DNA of 47,939 nucleotides, taken from NCBI GenBank assembly GCA_964565705.1, contig CAZMGD010000022.1, forward strand, positions 1-47,939, read 5' to 3'. The stretch comes from CAZMGD01 sp964565705. Lineage in GTDB: Bacteria; Actinomycetota; Acidimicrobiia; Acidimicrobiales; Ilumatobacteraceae. The notes below the pieces were generated by a model that did no database searches, was not told the origin of the DNA, and was given only the letters and a program-made list of their open reading frames with translations. Position 1 is the first letter of the stretch; each line of letters starts with the position of its first letter. Below are positions 14,555-23,247 of this stretch, in pieces. The translations under genes and the position numbers were made by a program.

Positions 14555-15367
14555 ATGGGACGTGTCGAGGGGAAGGTCGCCTTCATCACCGGCGCCGCGC
14601 GTGGGCAGGGCCGCAGCCACGCGGTGAAGCTCGCCGAGGAGGGCGCGGACATCATCGCTGTCGACCTCTGCGACTCGGTGCCCAACGTCGAGTACGGCGG
14701 CGCCACCGAGGCCGACCTCGCCCAGACCGTCAAGGAGGTCGAGGCCACGGGCCGGCGCGTCGTTTCCGCCACCGCCGACGTGCGCGACCGGGACGCGCTC
14801 CAGGCGGCGATCGAGCGCGGCGTCACCGAGCTCGGGCGGCTCGACATCGTCGTCGCCAACGCCGGCATCTGCATCGCCAGCCCGTGGGATCGGGTCACCC
14901 CCGAGGTGTGGCGCGACACCCTCGACATCAACCTCACCGGTGCGTGGAACACGGCGCAGCTCGCCGCACGGCACCTCGTCACCGCCGGTGGTGGCTCGAT
15001 CATCCTGATCAGCTCGGCCGCCGGCCTGAAGGGCCTGCCGTTCCTGTCCCCGTACGTCGTGTCGAAGCACGGCATGGTCGGCCTGATGCGGGCCTACGCC
15101 CAGGAGCTGGCCGAGTACAGCATCCGGGTCAACTCGATCCACCCGACCGGCGTCGACACGGCGATGGGCAACGGGCAGGGGATGAAGGATGTCGGCACGT
15201 GGCTGGCCGAACGCCCCAAGCTGGGCGCCATCCTCGTCAACGCGCTGCCGATCGAGATCACCCAGCCCTCCGACATCAGCAACGCGGTGCTGTTCCTTGC
15301 CTCGGACGAGTCCCGCTACGTCACCGGGTTGACGATGACCGTCGACGCCGGCAACACGGGGTACTGA
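14555..15367 (+). CDS. Mycofactocin-coupled-type SDR oxidoreductase
   Basis: A 270-aa short-chain dehydrogenase. The opening GKVAFITGAARGQGRSHA (from residue 6) and AEEGADIIAVDLC are the signature of the SDR subgroup that co-occurs with mycofactocin biosynthesis in actinobacteria and binds NAD(H) without exchanging it. The catalytic Tyr and Lys are in YVVSKHG (about 167-171), the Ser in ILISSAAG, and the family's terminal TGLTMTVDAGNTGY is present. ATG 14555 is used because GAGGAG is 6 bases upstream. It would oxidise an alcohol and pass electrons to mycofactocin. The stop shares a base with the start of the MftD-like gene (TGATG). Confidence 0.87.
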   Translation: MGRVEGKVAFITGAARGQGRSHAVKLAEEGADIIAVDLCDSVPNVEYGGATEADLAQTVKEVEATGRRVVSATADVRDRDALQAAIERGVTELGRLDIVVANAGICIASPWDRVTPEVWRDTLDINLTGAWNTAQLAARHLVTAGGGSIILISSAAGLKGLPFLSPYVVSKHGMVGLMRAYAQELAEYSIRVNSIHPTGVDTAMGNGQGMKDVGTWLAERPKLGAILVNALPIEITQPSDISNAVLFLASDESRYVTGLTMTVDAGNTGY

Positions 15368-16539
15368 TGGGCAACTCGTGGTTCGAGACCGTCGCCGAGG
15401 CCGAGCGGCGGGCGAAGAAGCGGCTGCCGAAGTCGGTCTACGGCGCCCTGCTGGCCGGCTCCGAGAAGGGCGTGACCTACCAGGACAACATGGCGGCGTT
15501 CGGTGAGGTCGGCCTGGCGCCCCACGTCGCCGGCCTGTCGACCGAGCGCGACCTCACCACCTCCGTGATGGGCCAGAAGATCTCGATGCCGGTCGTCATC
15601 TCGCCGACCGGCGTGCAGGCGGTGCACCCCGACGGCGAGGTCGCCGTCGCCCGCGCCGCGACCAACCGGGGCATCGCGATGGGTCTCAGCTCCTTCGCCA
15701 GCAAGCCGATCGAGGAGGTCGTCGCGGCCAACCCGCAGACGTTCTTCCAGATGTACTGGATGGGGACGAAGGACGTGATGATCCAGCGGATGGAGCGGGC
15801 CCGCGCCGCCGGTGCGGTCGGCCTGATCGTCACGCTCGACTGGTCGTTCTCCAACGGCCGCGACTGGGGCAGCCCGTCGATCCCCGACAAGATGGATCTG
15901 AAGACGATGGCGAGGTTCTCGCCGCACGTCCTGCCGAAGCCGAAGTGGCTGTGGGAGTTCGCCCGCAGCGGCAAGCTGCCCGACCTCACCACGCCCAACC
16001 TGACGCCCCCTGGTGGCGAGGCGCCGACGTTCTTCGGCGCCTACTACGAGTGGATGCAAACCCCGCTGCCGACGTGGGACGACGTGGCATGGATGCGCGA
16101 GCACTGGGGCGGCGAGTTCATGCTCAAGGGCGTCACCCGCATCGACGACGCCAAGCGCGCGGTCGATGCCGGGGTCACGGCGATCTCGGTGTCGAACCAC
16201 GGCGGCAACAACCTCGACAGCACCCCGGCCACGATCCGCCTCCTGCCGGGCATCGCCGCCGAGGTCGGCGACCAGATCGAGGTGCTGCTGGACGGCGGGG
16301 TGCGCCGCGGCAGCGACGTCGCCAAGGCAGTCGCGCTCGGCGCCCGGGCCGTGCTGATCGGACGCGCCTACCTGTGGGGCCTCGCCGCCAACGGCCAGGC
16401 GGGCGTCGAGAACGTGCTCGACATCCTGCGCGGCGGACTCGACTCGACGCTGCTCGGTCTCGGCCTGGCGTCGGTGACGGACCTGTCGCCGGCCGACGTC
16501 GCGGTGCCCGACGGCTTCACCCGCCGCCTCGGCGGTTGA
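15367..16539 (+). CDS. mftD: MftD-like FMN alpha-hydroxy-acid dehydrogenase family protein (pre-mycofactocin synthase-like)
   Basis: A 390-aa TIM-barrel flavoprotein. The opening WFETVAEAERRAKKRLPKSV, the stretch MGLSSFASKPIEEV, and GLIVTLDWSFSNGRDWGSP are features I associate with MftD rather than with ordinary lactate oxidases. The motif SNHGGNNLDS near residues 277-286 has Asn where lactate/glycolate oxidases carry the substrate-binding Arg (SNHGGRQLD), also an MftD trait. MftD oxidises the mycofactocin precursor AHDP to a redox-active dione. It is fused in expression with a mycofactocin-type SDR by a one-base overlap. The rest of the biosynthesis genes (mftA, B, C, E, F) are not visible, so it may be a paralogue working on another substrate. 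Confidence 0.78.
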   Translation: MGNSWFETVAEAERRAKKRLPKSVYGALLAGSEKGVTYQDNMAAFGEVGLAPHVAGLSTERDLTTSVMGQKISMPVVISPTGVQAVHPDGEVAVARAATNRGIAMGLSSFASKPIEEVVAANPQTFFQMYWMGTKDVMIQRMERARAAGAVGLIVTLDWSFSNGRDWGSPSIPDKMDLKTMARFSPHVLPKPKWLWEFARSGKLPDLTTPNLTPPGGEAPTFFGAYYEWMQTPLPTWDDVAWMREHWGGEFMLKGVTRIDDAKRAVDAGVTAISVSNHGGNNLDSTPATIRLLPGIAAEVGDQIEVLLDGGVRRGSDVAKAVALGARAVLIGRAYLWGLAANGQAGVENVLDILRGGLDSTLLGLGLASVTDLSPADVAVPDGFTRRLGG

Positions 16540-16552
16540 TCGGAGGCTCCTC

Positions 16553-17521
16553 ATGCGGGCGATGCAGATCGACGCACCCGGCGGGCCCGAGGCGATGGTG
16601 TGGCGCGAGGTCGCTGATCCCGTTCCCGGCCCCGGTCAGGTGCTGGTCGAGGTCGCCGCGGCGGGCCTCAACTACATCGACACGTACCATCGATCGGGCC
16701 TCTACCAGGTAGCGCTGCCCTTCACGCTCGGCATGGAGGGCGCGGGCACCGTCGTGGCACTGGGGGACGGCGTCGCGTCGGTGGCGGTCGGTGACCGTGT
16801 CGCGTGGGCCCACGGTTCGGGCTCGTACGCGCAGCTCGCCGTGGTCGCCGAGCACGCGCTGCTGCGCGTGCCCGACGAGGTCGGCCTCGACGTCGCGGCC
16901 GCCGTCGCCCTGCAGGGGATGACGGCGCACTATCTCAGCCACGACACGTTTCCGCTGCGCGTCGGCAGCCGCTGCCTCGTGCACGCAGGCGCCGGTGGGG
17001 TCGGGCTGTTGCTGATCCAGATGGCGAAGATGCTCGGCGCCGAGGTGTTCACGACGGTCGGCACGGCCGAGAAGGCGTCGCTCGCGGCGGGTGCCGGCGC
17101 CGACCACGTGATCCTGTACCGAGACGTCGACTTCGCCGCCGAGATCGCCCGGATCGCCGGCCCCCGGCCGCTCGACGTCGTGTACGACAGCGTCGGCAAG
17201 ACCACGTTCCAGCAGAGCCTGCAAGTGCTGCGGCCGCGGGGCCTGATGGTGTCGTACGGGAACGCCTCGGGCCCGGTGGAGCCGGTCGCACCGCTGGAGC
17301 TGATGGCGAACGGGTCGCTGTATCTCACCCGGCCGACGCTGAACCACTACGCGGCGACGCGCGATGAGGTCGAGCGGCGCGCCACCGACCTGTTCGGATG
17401 GATCGCCGACGGCGCGCTCGACGTCCGCATCGGTGCCACCTGGCCGCTGCAGGACGCCGCCGAGGCGCACCGGGCCCTGGAGGGCCGTGGCACCACCGGC
17501 AAGGTGCTGCTGATCCCCTGA
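16553..17521 (+). CDS. NADPH:quinone oxidoreductase (zeta-crystallin-like MDR family)
   Basis: A 322-aa medium-chain dehydrogenase/reductase. The N-terminal GroES-like domain begins with MRAMQIDAPGGPEAM and contains GLNYIDTYHRSGLY, the quinone-oxidoreductase signature; no zinc-binding Cys/His set is present. The nucleotide fold has GAGGVGLLLIQMAK near residues 145-158, with a preceding HA that is common in NADPH-binding members. It would reduce quinones or enones with NADPH by one- or two-electron transfer. GGAGG precedes the ATG, and it follows the MftD-like gene by 13 bases, so it is probably in the same operon. Confidence 0.9.
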   Translation: MRAMQIDAPGGPEAMVWREVADPVPGPGQVLVEVAAAGLNYIDTYHRSGLYQVALPFTLGMEGAGTVVALGDGVASVAVGDRVAWAHGSGSYAQLAVVAEHALLRVPDEVGLDVAAAVALQGMTAHYLSHDTFPLRVGSRCLVHAGAGGVGLLLIQMAKMLGAEVFTTVGTAEKASLAAGAGADHVILYRDVDFAAEIARIAGPRPLDVVYDSVGKTTFQQSLQVLRPRGLMVSYGNASGPVEPVAPLELMANGSLYLTRPTLNHYAATRDEVERRATDLFGWIADGALDVRIGATWPLQDAAEAHRALEGRGTTGKVLLIP

Positions 17522-17554
17522 GCCTCCGGGTCGGTCCTGGCCGGCAGCGGCTCC

Positions 17555-17560
17555 TACGGT
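17555..17560 (+). promoter_or_regulatory. Candidate -10 box of a leaderless promoter (TACGGT)
   Basis: TACGGT ends 7 bases before the ATG at 17568. No Shine-Dalgarno is visible, so this gene may have its own leaderless transcript besides read-through from the quinone oxidoreductase. Confidence 0.45.
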
Positions 17561-17567
17561 GCCGAGC

Positions 17568-18641
17568 ATGACCGTGACCTCGTGGGACGACTTCCCCGTC
17601 CACCAGACGTCGCAGTGGATCGCCCACACGGCGACCAGCGACCGCAACTTCTACGACCGCTACTACTTCAACGCCTTCGACCAGGGGGGCGAGTGGATGG
17701 CGATCATGGGCCTCGGCCAGTACCCCAACCTGGGGACGACGGACGCGTTCATCACCGTCCGCCTCGGCGACGAGCAGCACGTCGTGCGCACGTCCAAGCC
17801 GCTCGTCGACCGCGCCGACATCTCGGTCGGCCCGTTGCGGGTCGAGGTGCTCGAGCCGTTGAAGCGCCTCCGCTTCGTGGCCGAACCGACGGAGCACTCG
17901 GTGGCGTGCGACCTGGTGTGGGACGGGTTCGGGGCGGCGATCCCCGAGCCGGCGCAGTTCATCCGCAGCCTGGGCCGCGTCACGTTCGACACCCAGCGCT
18001 TGGCCCAGATGGGTTCGTGGAGCGGCACCTTGTCGGTCGCCGGGCGCGACCTCGCGGTCGACCCGGGCACGGTGTGGGGATCGCGAGATCGCTCATGGGG
18101 CGTGCGACCGGTCGGGGAGAAGGAGCCGGAGGGCATCCGGGCGGGCGTCCACGCGATGGGCGGCGGCATGTGGAGCTACTTCCCGATGCGGTTCGAGGAC
18201 CACTGCATCTACTACATCTGCTCCGAGCGGGCCGACGGCGTGCGCACGCTGGAGCAGGCCGACCGGGTCTGGCTCGACGGCACGATCGAACCGCTCGGCC
18301 GCACCGACCACCAGCACGAGTTCGAGGACGGCATCCGCCTGCTGTCGGGCTCCACGATCCAGTTCGAGGACGCCGGGTTCGAGATCCGTTGCACCCCGCT
18401 GCTGGCCAACTTCCTGGCCGTGGGCACCGGGTACGGGCTGGAGGCGGACTGGCGCCACGGCATGTACCAGGGCCCCGACACCGTGGTGCAGGGCGTCGTC
18501 TACCAGGTGCCCGAGATCCGCCAGCTCGGCGCGTACGCGGTGGTCGACCAGGCCGGAAAGTTCGAGTACGACGGCCACACCGGCTACGGCCTCTACGAGC
18601 ACGCCTTCAGCGGCTCGATGCCCAAATATCAGCTCGCCTGA
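17568..18641 (+). CDS. Conserved hypothetical, possible AttH/CrtC-like double-lipocalin protein
   Basis: A 357-aa protein with alternating strands and a repeated aromatic/charged pattern (YYFNAFDQGGEWMAI; TVWGSRDRSWGVRP; GYGLEADWRHGMYQG). The WGSRDRSWGVRP segment resembles the central motif of AttH/hydroxyneurosporene-dehydrogenase-like lipocalin-type proteins of actinobacteria, which may act on isoprenoid or steroid-like ligands; this is a tentative match. ATG 17568 is preferred over the in-frame GTG at 17559 because of the TACGGT box 7 bases upstream. It has no signal peptide. It ends 47 bases before the converging CoA-transferase gene. Confidence 0.62.
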   Translation: MTVTSWDDFPVHQTSQWIAHTATSDRNFYDRYYFNAFDQGGEWMAIMGLGQYPNLGTTDAFITVRLGDEQHVVRTSKPLVDRADISVGPLRVEVLEPLKRLRFVAEPTEHSVACDLVWDGFGAAIPEPAQFIRSLGRVTFDTQRLAQMGSWSGTLSVAGRDLAVDPGTVWGSRDRSWGVRPVGEKEPEGIRAGVHAMGGGMWSYFPMRFEDHCIYYICSERADGVRTLEQADRVWLDGTIEPLGRTDHQHEFEDGIRLLSGSTIQFEDAGFEIRCTPLLANFLAVGTGYGLEADWRHGMYQGPDTVVQGVVYQVPEIRQLGAYAVVDQAGKFEYDGHTGYGLYEHAFSGSMPKYQLA

Positions 18642-18688
18642 CGGCTCGCGTCGGCGCCGGCTCGTGGTGGCGTGCGCGCCGCGCCCAA

Positions 18689-21052
18689 TCATGCAGGCGG
18701 GGGCTCGATGGCTCCTGACTCGATGAGTTGGGCCAGTTCGGTGTCGTCGACGTCGAGGAGCTCGGCCAAGACCTCGGCGGTGTGCTCGCCGAGCATCGGG
18801 GCCGGGGTGCAGCGCGGGGAACCCATCCGCGTGCCGGTCCAGGCTGGGCCCTCGAGGATGAGCGCTCCGCAGCCGGGTTGATCGATCTCGACAGGGAAGC
18901 CGCGGGCCACGAAGTGCGGGTGCTCGGCCTGGAGCCGGGGGTGCATCGCCCGTCCGGCCGGCACGCCGACGCCCTGGAGGTCGGACTCCAGCGCCGCGGC
19001 GTCGAGCGGACGCAGCCACTCGCCGACCGCGGCGTCGACGGCGTCGCGGTCGGCCCAGCGGTCGGCCTGCGTGGCCCACCCCGGCCGATCCAGCGCGGGG
19101 GCGACCGCGACGAGGGCTCGCCACGTGTCGTCGTCGGGCACGCACAGGGCCAACCAGCTCTCGTCGCGGTCATCGGCGCAGCGGTAGACGCCCCACGGCG
19201 CGTGAACCGGTGAGCGGTTGCCGGTGGGCTGGGCGGCACCGGGAGAGAGGCTCTCGTGCAACACGAGGTCGCCGATCAGCGTCGAGACCGCCTCGAACTG
19301 GGCGATGTCGAAGCGGGCACCTCGCCCAGTTCGTTCGCGTTGCAACAACCCGGCCAATGAAGCGAGGGCGACCAGGCGCCCACAGAGGTGATCGGGGTGG
19401 ATCGTCATCACCCCCCGCGGCTGATCGGGGCCGTGCGCCCACAGCCAGGTCACGCCGCCGATCGAGCGGGCGCTCGGCCCGTAGCCCTTGCGCTCCGCCC
19501 ACGGGCCACGATCGCCGTACAGCTGGGTGCCGACCGCCACCAGGCGAGGGTTGATCGCCGACGCCGTGTCCCAGCCGAGGCCGAGCCGATCGATCACGCC
19601 GGTTGCGTTGTTCTCCACGATCACGTCGATCTGGGGCAGCATCCGGTGGATCAGCGCGCGTCCGGCGTCGGTGCCGAGGTCGATCGACACGTCGCGCTTG
19701 CAGCGATTCGGCGTCGAGAACGCCGGGTTCATGTCGCTGCCCATCACCCGCCGCTGGAAATCGACCCGCCGCCGGGTCTCGACCTTGATCACATCGGCGC
19801 CCCACTCGGCCAGCACCCGACCAGCCTCGGGCGCGGCGACACCGCTGCCGACCTCCAGCACGCGGATGCCGGCGAGTGGCAGCCGCTCCGTCGGCGATCC
19901 CGTCGGCACCGGCCGAGTGCTCCAAGCCGGCCGCGCGACGTCGCGGAGCGCCGCCGGCGCGCGATCACGCCGGCCGCCGATGCCGAACAGGCTGCGGGTG
20001 ACGGCACCCTGGCGGCCCGCACCGTCGACGTCGATCGTGGCGAACGTGCCACGACCGACCACGTGCTCATGGGTCAGCAACTCGGCCGGCGACAGCACCG
20101 GGGTGACCCGCACGCCGGCAGCGTCGCCGCTCGCCGAGATCTCCGCCCGGGTTGCGGCGGCGAACTTGGCGGGCAGCCGCTCGACGATCGCGGCTCGCTC
20201 GTCCGGACCGAGCATCGGCTGGTCCCACTCCGGGCCGGTCCACTCCGGCGGCGAGCCGAGCCAGGCGATCAGGCTGCGCCAGTCCTGGGGTGCCATCGGG
20301 AGCACGAGTCGGGCGAGCCCGTCCTTGCAGTCGAACAGCGGGTACAGGCCGGCGCCGGCGCGTGCGGGATCGAACCGCAGCAGGCTCCACAACGGCAGCG
20401 ACATGTCCATGCACTGACCGAGCGCGAGGATCGCGGACACGTCGAGCACCTGGCCGTGGCCCCCGTCGCGCACCTGCCACAGGGCCATCAGCGAGGCGAC
20501 CGCCGACACCGCAGCGCCGACGTCCTCGCAGTACGAGCCGGGCGCGGAGACCGGTGGCAGCTCGGGCACGCCCGAGCGGTACACCGAGCCACCCATGCAC
20601 TGGGCCACCAACTCGGGTGCCTTCCAGGATGCGGCGGGACCGTCCAACCCGAACGGCGTCACGACGGTGACGACGAGGTGCGGGTGGCGGCTCGACACGT
20701 CGGCAGGATCGAGCGTGGTGACCGCAACGGACGACAGGAACGCAACGTCCGCACCGGCGAGCAAGCCATCCAGGGCGTCGCGCCCGTCCGGCGACGTGAC
20801 GTCGAGCTGGATCCGGTCCTTGTTCAGGTTGCGGTGCAGGTGCCACAGGCCGAGACCGTCGTCGGTGCGCGGGAACCGCGCCTTGCCCGAAGGGATGCCC
20901 GAGCCCTCGATTCGCACCGCCTCGGCCCCGAGGTCCGCCAACAGGCGCGGGCCGAACGCCCCGTACGGCCCGGTGAGGTCGATCACCCGCACCCCGGCAA
21001 GCGGAAGCTCATTCGTCGTGTCGTCGTCCATCTGCATCATCCCGGCGCACAT
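18689..21052 (-). CDS. CaiB/BaiF-type CoA-transferase, two fused domains
   Basis: A 787-aa protein with two CoA-transferase III units in tandem, about 1-370 and 390-787. Each begins with the family start LPLAGVRVIDLTG / LPLAGIRVLEVGSG followed by LADLGAEAVRIEG and LAEWGADVIKVET. Each also keeps an Asp in the position expected for the catalytic residue (YCEDVGAAV and IHPDHLCGRL). Single-domain enzymes form interlocked dimers, so a fused form would be a self-contained pseudo-dimer. It would exchange CoA between carboxylic acids; the acids are unknown. Start codon ATG 21052; shorter starts MMQMDDDT just inside are possible. It diverges from the amidohydrolase. Confidence 0.9.
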   Translation of the reverse strand: MCAGMMQMDDDTTNELPLAGVRVIDLTGPYGAFGPRLLADLGAEAVRIEGSGIPSGKARFPRTDDGLGLWHLHRNLNKDRIQLDVTSPDGRDALDGLLAGADVAFLSSVAVTTLDPADVSSRHPHLVVTVVTPFGLDGPAASWKAPELVAQCMGGSVYRSGVPELPPVSAPGSYCEDVGAAVSAVASLMALWQVRDGGHGQVLDVSAILALGQCMDMSLPLWSLLRFDPARAGAGLYPLFDCKDGLARLVLPMAPQDWRSLIAWLGSPPEWTGPEWDQPMLGPDERAAIVERLPAKFAAATRAEISASGDAAGVRVTPVLSPAELLTHEHVVGRGTFATIDVDGAGRQGAVTRSLFGIGGRRDRAPAALRDVARPAWSTRPVPTGSPTERLPLAGIRVLEVGSGVAAPEAGRVLAEWGADVIKVETRRRVDFQRRVMGSDMNPAFSTPNRCKRDVSIDLGTDAGRALIHRMLPQIDVIVENNATGVIDRLGLGWDTASAINPRLVAVGTQLYGDRGPWAERKGYGPSARSIGGVTWLWAHGPDQPRGVMTIHPDHLCGRLVALASLAGLLQRERTGRGARFDIAQFEAVSTLIGDLVLHESLSPGAAQPTGNRSPVHAPWGVYRCADDRDESWLALCVPDDDTWRALVAVAPALDRPGWATQADRWADRDAVDAAVGEWLRPLDAAALESDLQGVGVPAGRAMHPRLQAEHPHFVARGFPVEIDQPGCGALILEGPAWTGTRMGSPRCTPAPMLGEHTAEVLAELLDVDDTELAQLIESGAIEPPPA

Positions 21053-21099
21053 CCTGCTGCACCGAGCGCCGGATGACCGTGCTGTGCGACGATCGGTGC

Positions 21100-22371
21100 A
21101 TGCACGACGAACCCCTCGTCATCGTCTCCGCCGACGGCCACGTCGGCCCGCGCCTCGTCGAGGATCTGCGCCCGCTCTGCCCCGACCGGCTCCTGCAGGC
21201 GTTCGACGACTACGTGGCCGATCCGAATCGGTCCACAGGTCGGTTCGTTCCACCGCCGCCCACCGATTCGGACGCGGGCACGCACGCCCTGTGGCGAAAC
21301 CGCTGGACCGCCGGCCATCACGACCCCGCCGCGCGTCAGCGCGACCTGGAGTTCGACGGCATCGTCGCCGAGGTGATCTTCCATGGCAGCCAGAACGACG
21401 AGCCGGTGCCGTTCCAGTCGTCGATGCTCGGAGCGCCGGCAGATCCCGAGCTCGCTGCCGCGGGCATCCGGATCTACAACCGCTGGCTGGCGGACTACTG
21501 CGCCGAGTCGCCGAACCGGCGCGTCGGGCTGGCCCACGTTCCCATGTGGGACGTCGACCTCGCGGTGGCCGAGGTGCAGTTCGCCGCCGAGTCGGGGTTG
21601 CGGGGCCTGAACTTCCCCGCACCTCGCCCCTGGCTGATGCCGTACAACGACCGTGCCTGGGAGCCGTTCTGGGCGGAGGCCGCGGCGAGCCACCTGCCGC
21701 TCACCACGCACTCCGGCGCCGGCGACCCGAACGTGTTCAACGGGCCCGAGCTGACGGCGCTGATGTCGATCGAGAGCGGCGGGTGGTTCAGCCGGCGCGC
21801 CGCTCACCTGCTGATCTTCGCCGGCGTGTTCGAGCGCCATCCGGACCTGCGCCTGGTGCTGACCGAGCAGCCGGGCACCTGGTGGGACTACACCCGCACC
21901 GAGCTCGACTCGGTGCACGTCTCCAACAGCGCCAACCCGTGGCTGATGGAGCAGGTGCCTCGCCGCCCGAGCGAGTACCTCGCGTCCCAGGTCTTCATCG
22001 GTGCGAGCTTCCTGTCGCGGGCCGAGGCGCTGGACGCGATCGCCCACGGCTACGTCGACCGGTTGATGTGGGGGGCGGACTACCCGCACATGGAGGGCAC
22101 GTTCCAGTACCCGGGCACCGATGAGCTCGCCGGACACCCGTCGTACACGCGTCTCTCGCTGCGCTTCGCGCTCGCCGGGCTCGACGAACCGACGGTGCGG
22201 GCGATCCTCGGTGAGACGGCAGCCCACGTCTACGGGCTCGATCTCGACGACCTCGCCGCCGTGGCGAGGGAGATCGGCGCGCCGACGTTCGAGGAGGTCA
22301 GCGAGCCGCTCGACGCCGTCCCCGCCGGCGCGAGCAGCTTCGCGTTCCGCACGATCGGCCCGTGGGCCTGA
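21100..22371 (+). CDS. Amidohydrolase-family (amidohydrolase 2) metal-dependent hydrolase
   Basis: A 423-aa TIM-barrel hydrolase. The first metal ligands appear as SADGHVGP near residues 9-16, further ligand positions in LTTHSGAGDPN (His) and the closing MWGADYPHMEGT (Asp). Proteins of this arrangement include decarboxylases of aromatic and ring-fission acids, so a decarboxylation or hydrolysis is possible. ATG 21100 is preferred to the in-frame ATG at 21073: the metal motif is then at the usual distance from the start and a GACGAT box lies 6 bases upstream; the alternative adds nine residues without family support. Its stop shares a base with the LLM oxidoreductase start. Confidence 0.86.
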   Translation: MHDEPLVIVSADGHVGPRLVEDLRPLCPDRLLQAFDDYVADPNRSTGRFVPPPPTDSDAGTHALWRNRWTAGHHDPAARQRDLEFDGIVAEVIFHGSQNDEPVPFQSSMLGAPADPELAAAGIRIYNRWLADYCAESPNRRVGLAHVPMWDVDLAVAEVQFAAESGLRGLNFPAPRPWLMPYNDRAWEPFWAEAAASHLPLTTHSGAGDPNVFNGPELTALMSIESGGWFSRRAAHLLIFAGVFERHPDLRLVLTEQPGTWWDYTRTELDSVHVSNSANPWLMEQVPRRPSEYLASQVFIGASFLSRAEALDAIAHGYVDRLMWGADYPHMEGTFQYPGTDELAGHPSYTRLSLRFALAGLDEPTVRAILGETAAHVYGLDLDDLAAVAREIGAPTFEEVSEPLDAVPAGASSFAFRTIGPWA

Positions 22372-23246
22372 TGGAGGTCTGCCTCTTCCTGCCGCAGATG
22401 CGGCTGTCGCTCGATGCTGTCGTCGAACGCGCCCAAGCGGCCGAGGCCGCTGGCTTCACCGGCATCGCGTTCATGGACCACCTCGCCCCGCCGATGGCCG
22501 AGCGTCACGACATGCACGACGCGATCGTGACGGCAGCCTGGGTGGCGGCACACACCTCGACCATCCGTATCGGCCACCTGGTGCTCTGCGACGCGTTCCG
22601 CCACCCGGCGGTGCTGGCCCGCCAGGCGGTCAGCCTCGACCACGCCAGCGGAGGTCGGTTCGACCTCGGGATCGGGTGGGGATCGGTGCCGACGGAGTTC
22701 GACACGTTCGGCGTCGGCGAGACTGCGCCGCGCGCCCGCGTCGACCGGCTCGGCGAGACGCTCGACGTGCTCCGTCTGCTCTGGTCGGGCGAAACCGTGT
22801 CCTACGACGGCAGCTGTCACCGCCTGGTCGACGCCTGCGCCAACCCGACGCCGCTCGACCGGATCCCGATCCTGATCGGTGGTGTCGGCCCGCGCACGCT
22901 GTCGCTCGTCGCCGAGCACGCCGACTGGTGGAACATCCCGGTGCACCGCCTCGGCGCCCTCGACACGATGCGCGAGCAGGCCGGCGATGCCCGGGTCTCG
23001 GTGCAGGTCATGGTCTCGTTCGCCCCGCAGGGCTCGGACGCCGAAGCGATGCATGCCGCGTCGCGCCGTCGCTTCGCCCACTCCGCGCAGAACGGTTCGA
23101 TGGTGATCGGGGGGGTCGAGGAGGTGGCCGCCACGTTCCAGGGATATGCGGATCGCGGCGTCGAGCGGATCTACGCCTGGTTCACCGACTTCGCCGCCCC
23201 GGACACGCTGGCCGCGTTCGCCCCGGTCGTCGCCGCGGTCGGCTGA
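22371..23246 (+). CDS. LLM-class flavin-dependent oxidoreductase
   Basis: A 291-aa luciferase-like monooxygenase/F420-dependent oxidoreductase. Family features are EAAGFTGIAFMDH (residues about 24-36), RHPAVLARQAVSLDHASGGR, GIGWG and the closing GSMVIGGVEEVAATFQGYA. The cofactor may be F420 or FMN, as the sequence does not settle this. The start ATG 22371 overlaps the upstream TGA by one base (TGATG), the same junction as between the SDR and MftD-like genes; an in-frame GTG at 22362 is less likely. With the amidohydrolase it forms a two-gene unit, likely in one catabolic route. It ends one base before the convergent gene. Confidence 0.9.
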   Translation: MEVCLFLPQMRLSLDAVVERAQAAEAAGFTGIAFMDHLAPPMAERHDMHDAIVTAAWVAAHTSTIRIGHLVLCDAFRHPAVLARQAVSLDHASGGRFDLGIGWGSVPTEFDTFGVGETAPRARVDRLGETLDVLRLLWSGETVSYDGSCHRLVDACANPTPLDRIPILIGGVGPRTLSLVAEHADWWNIPVHRLGALDTMREQAGDARVSVQVMVSFAPQGSDAEAMHAASRRRFAHSAQNGSMVIGGVEEVAATFQGYADRGVERIYAWFTDFAAPDTLAAFAPVVAAVG

Positions 23247-23247
23247 T

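Noticed and set aside
19388..21076. A 562-codon plus-strand frame opposite the CoA-transferase
   Set aside because: Low-complexity sequence with no recognisable domain; the minus-strand double CaiB/BaiF protein accounts for all motifs.
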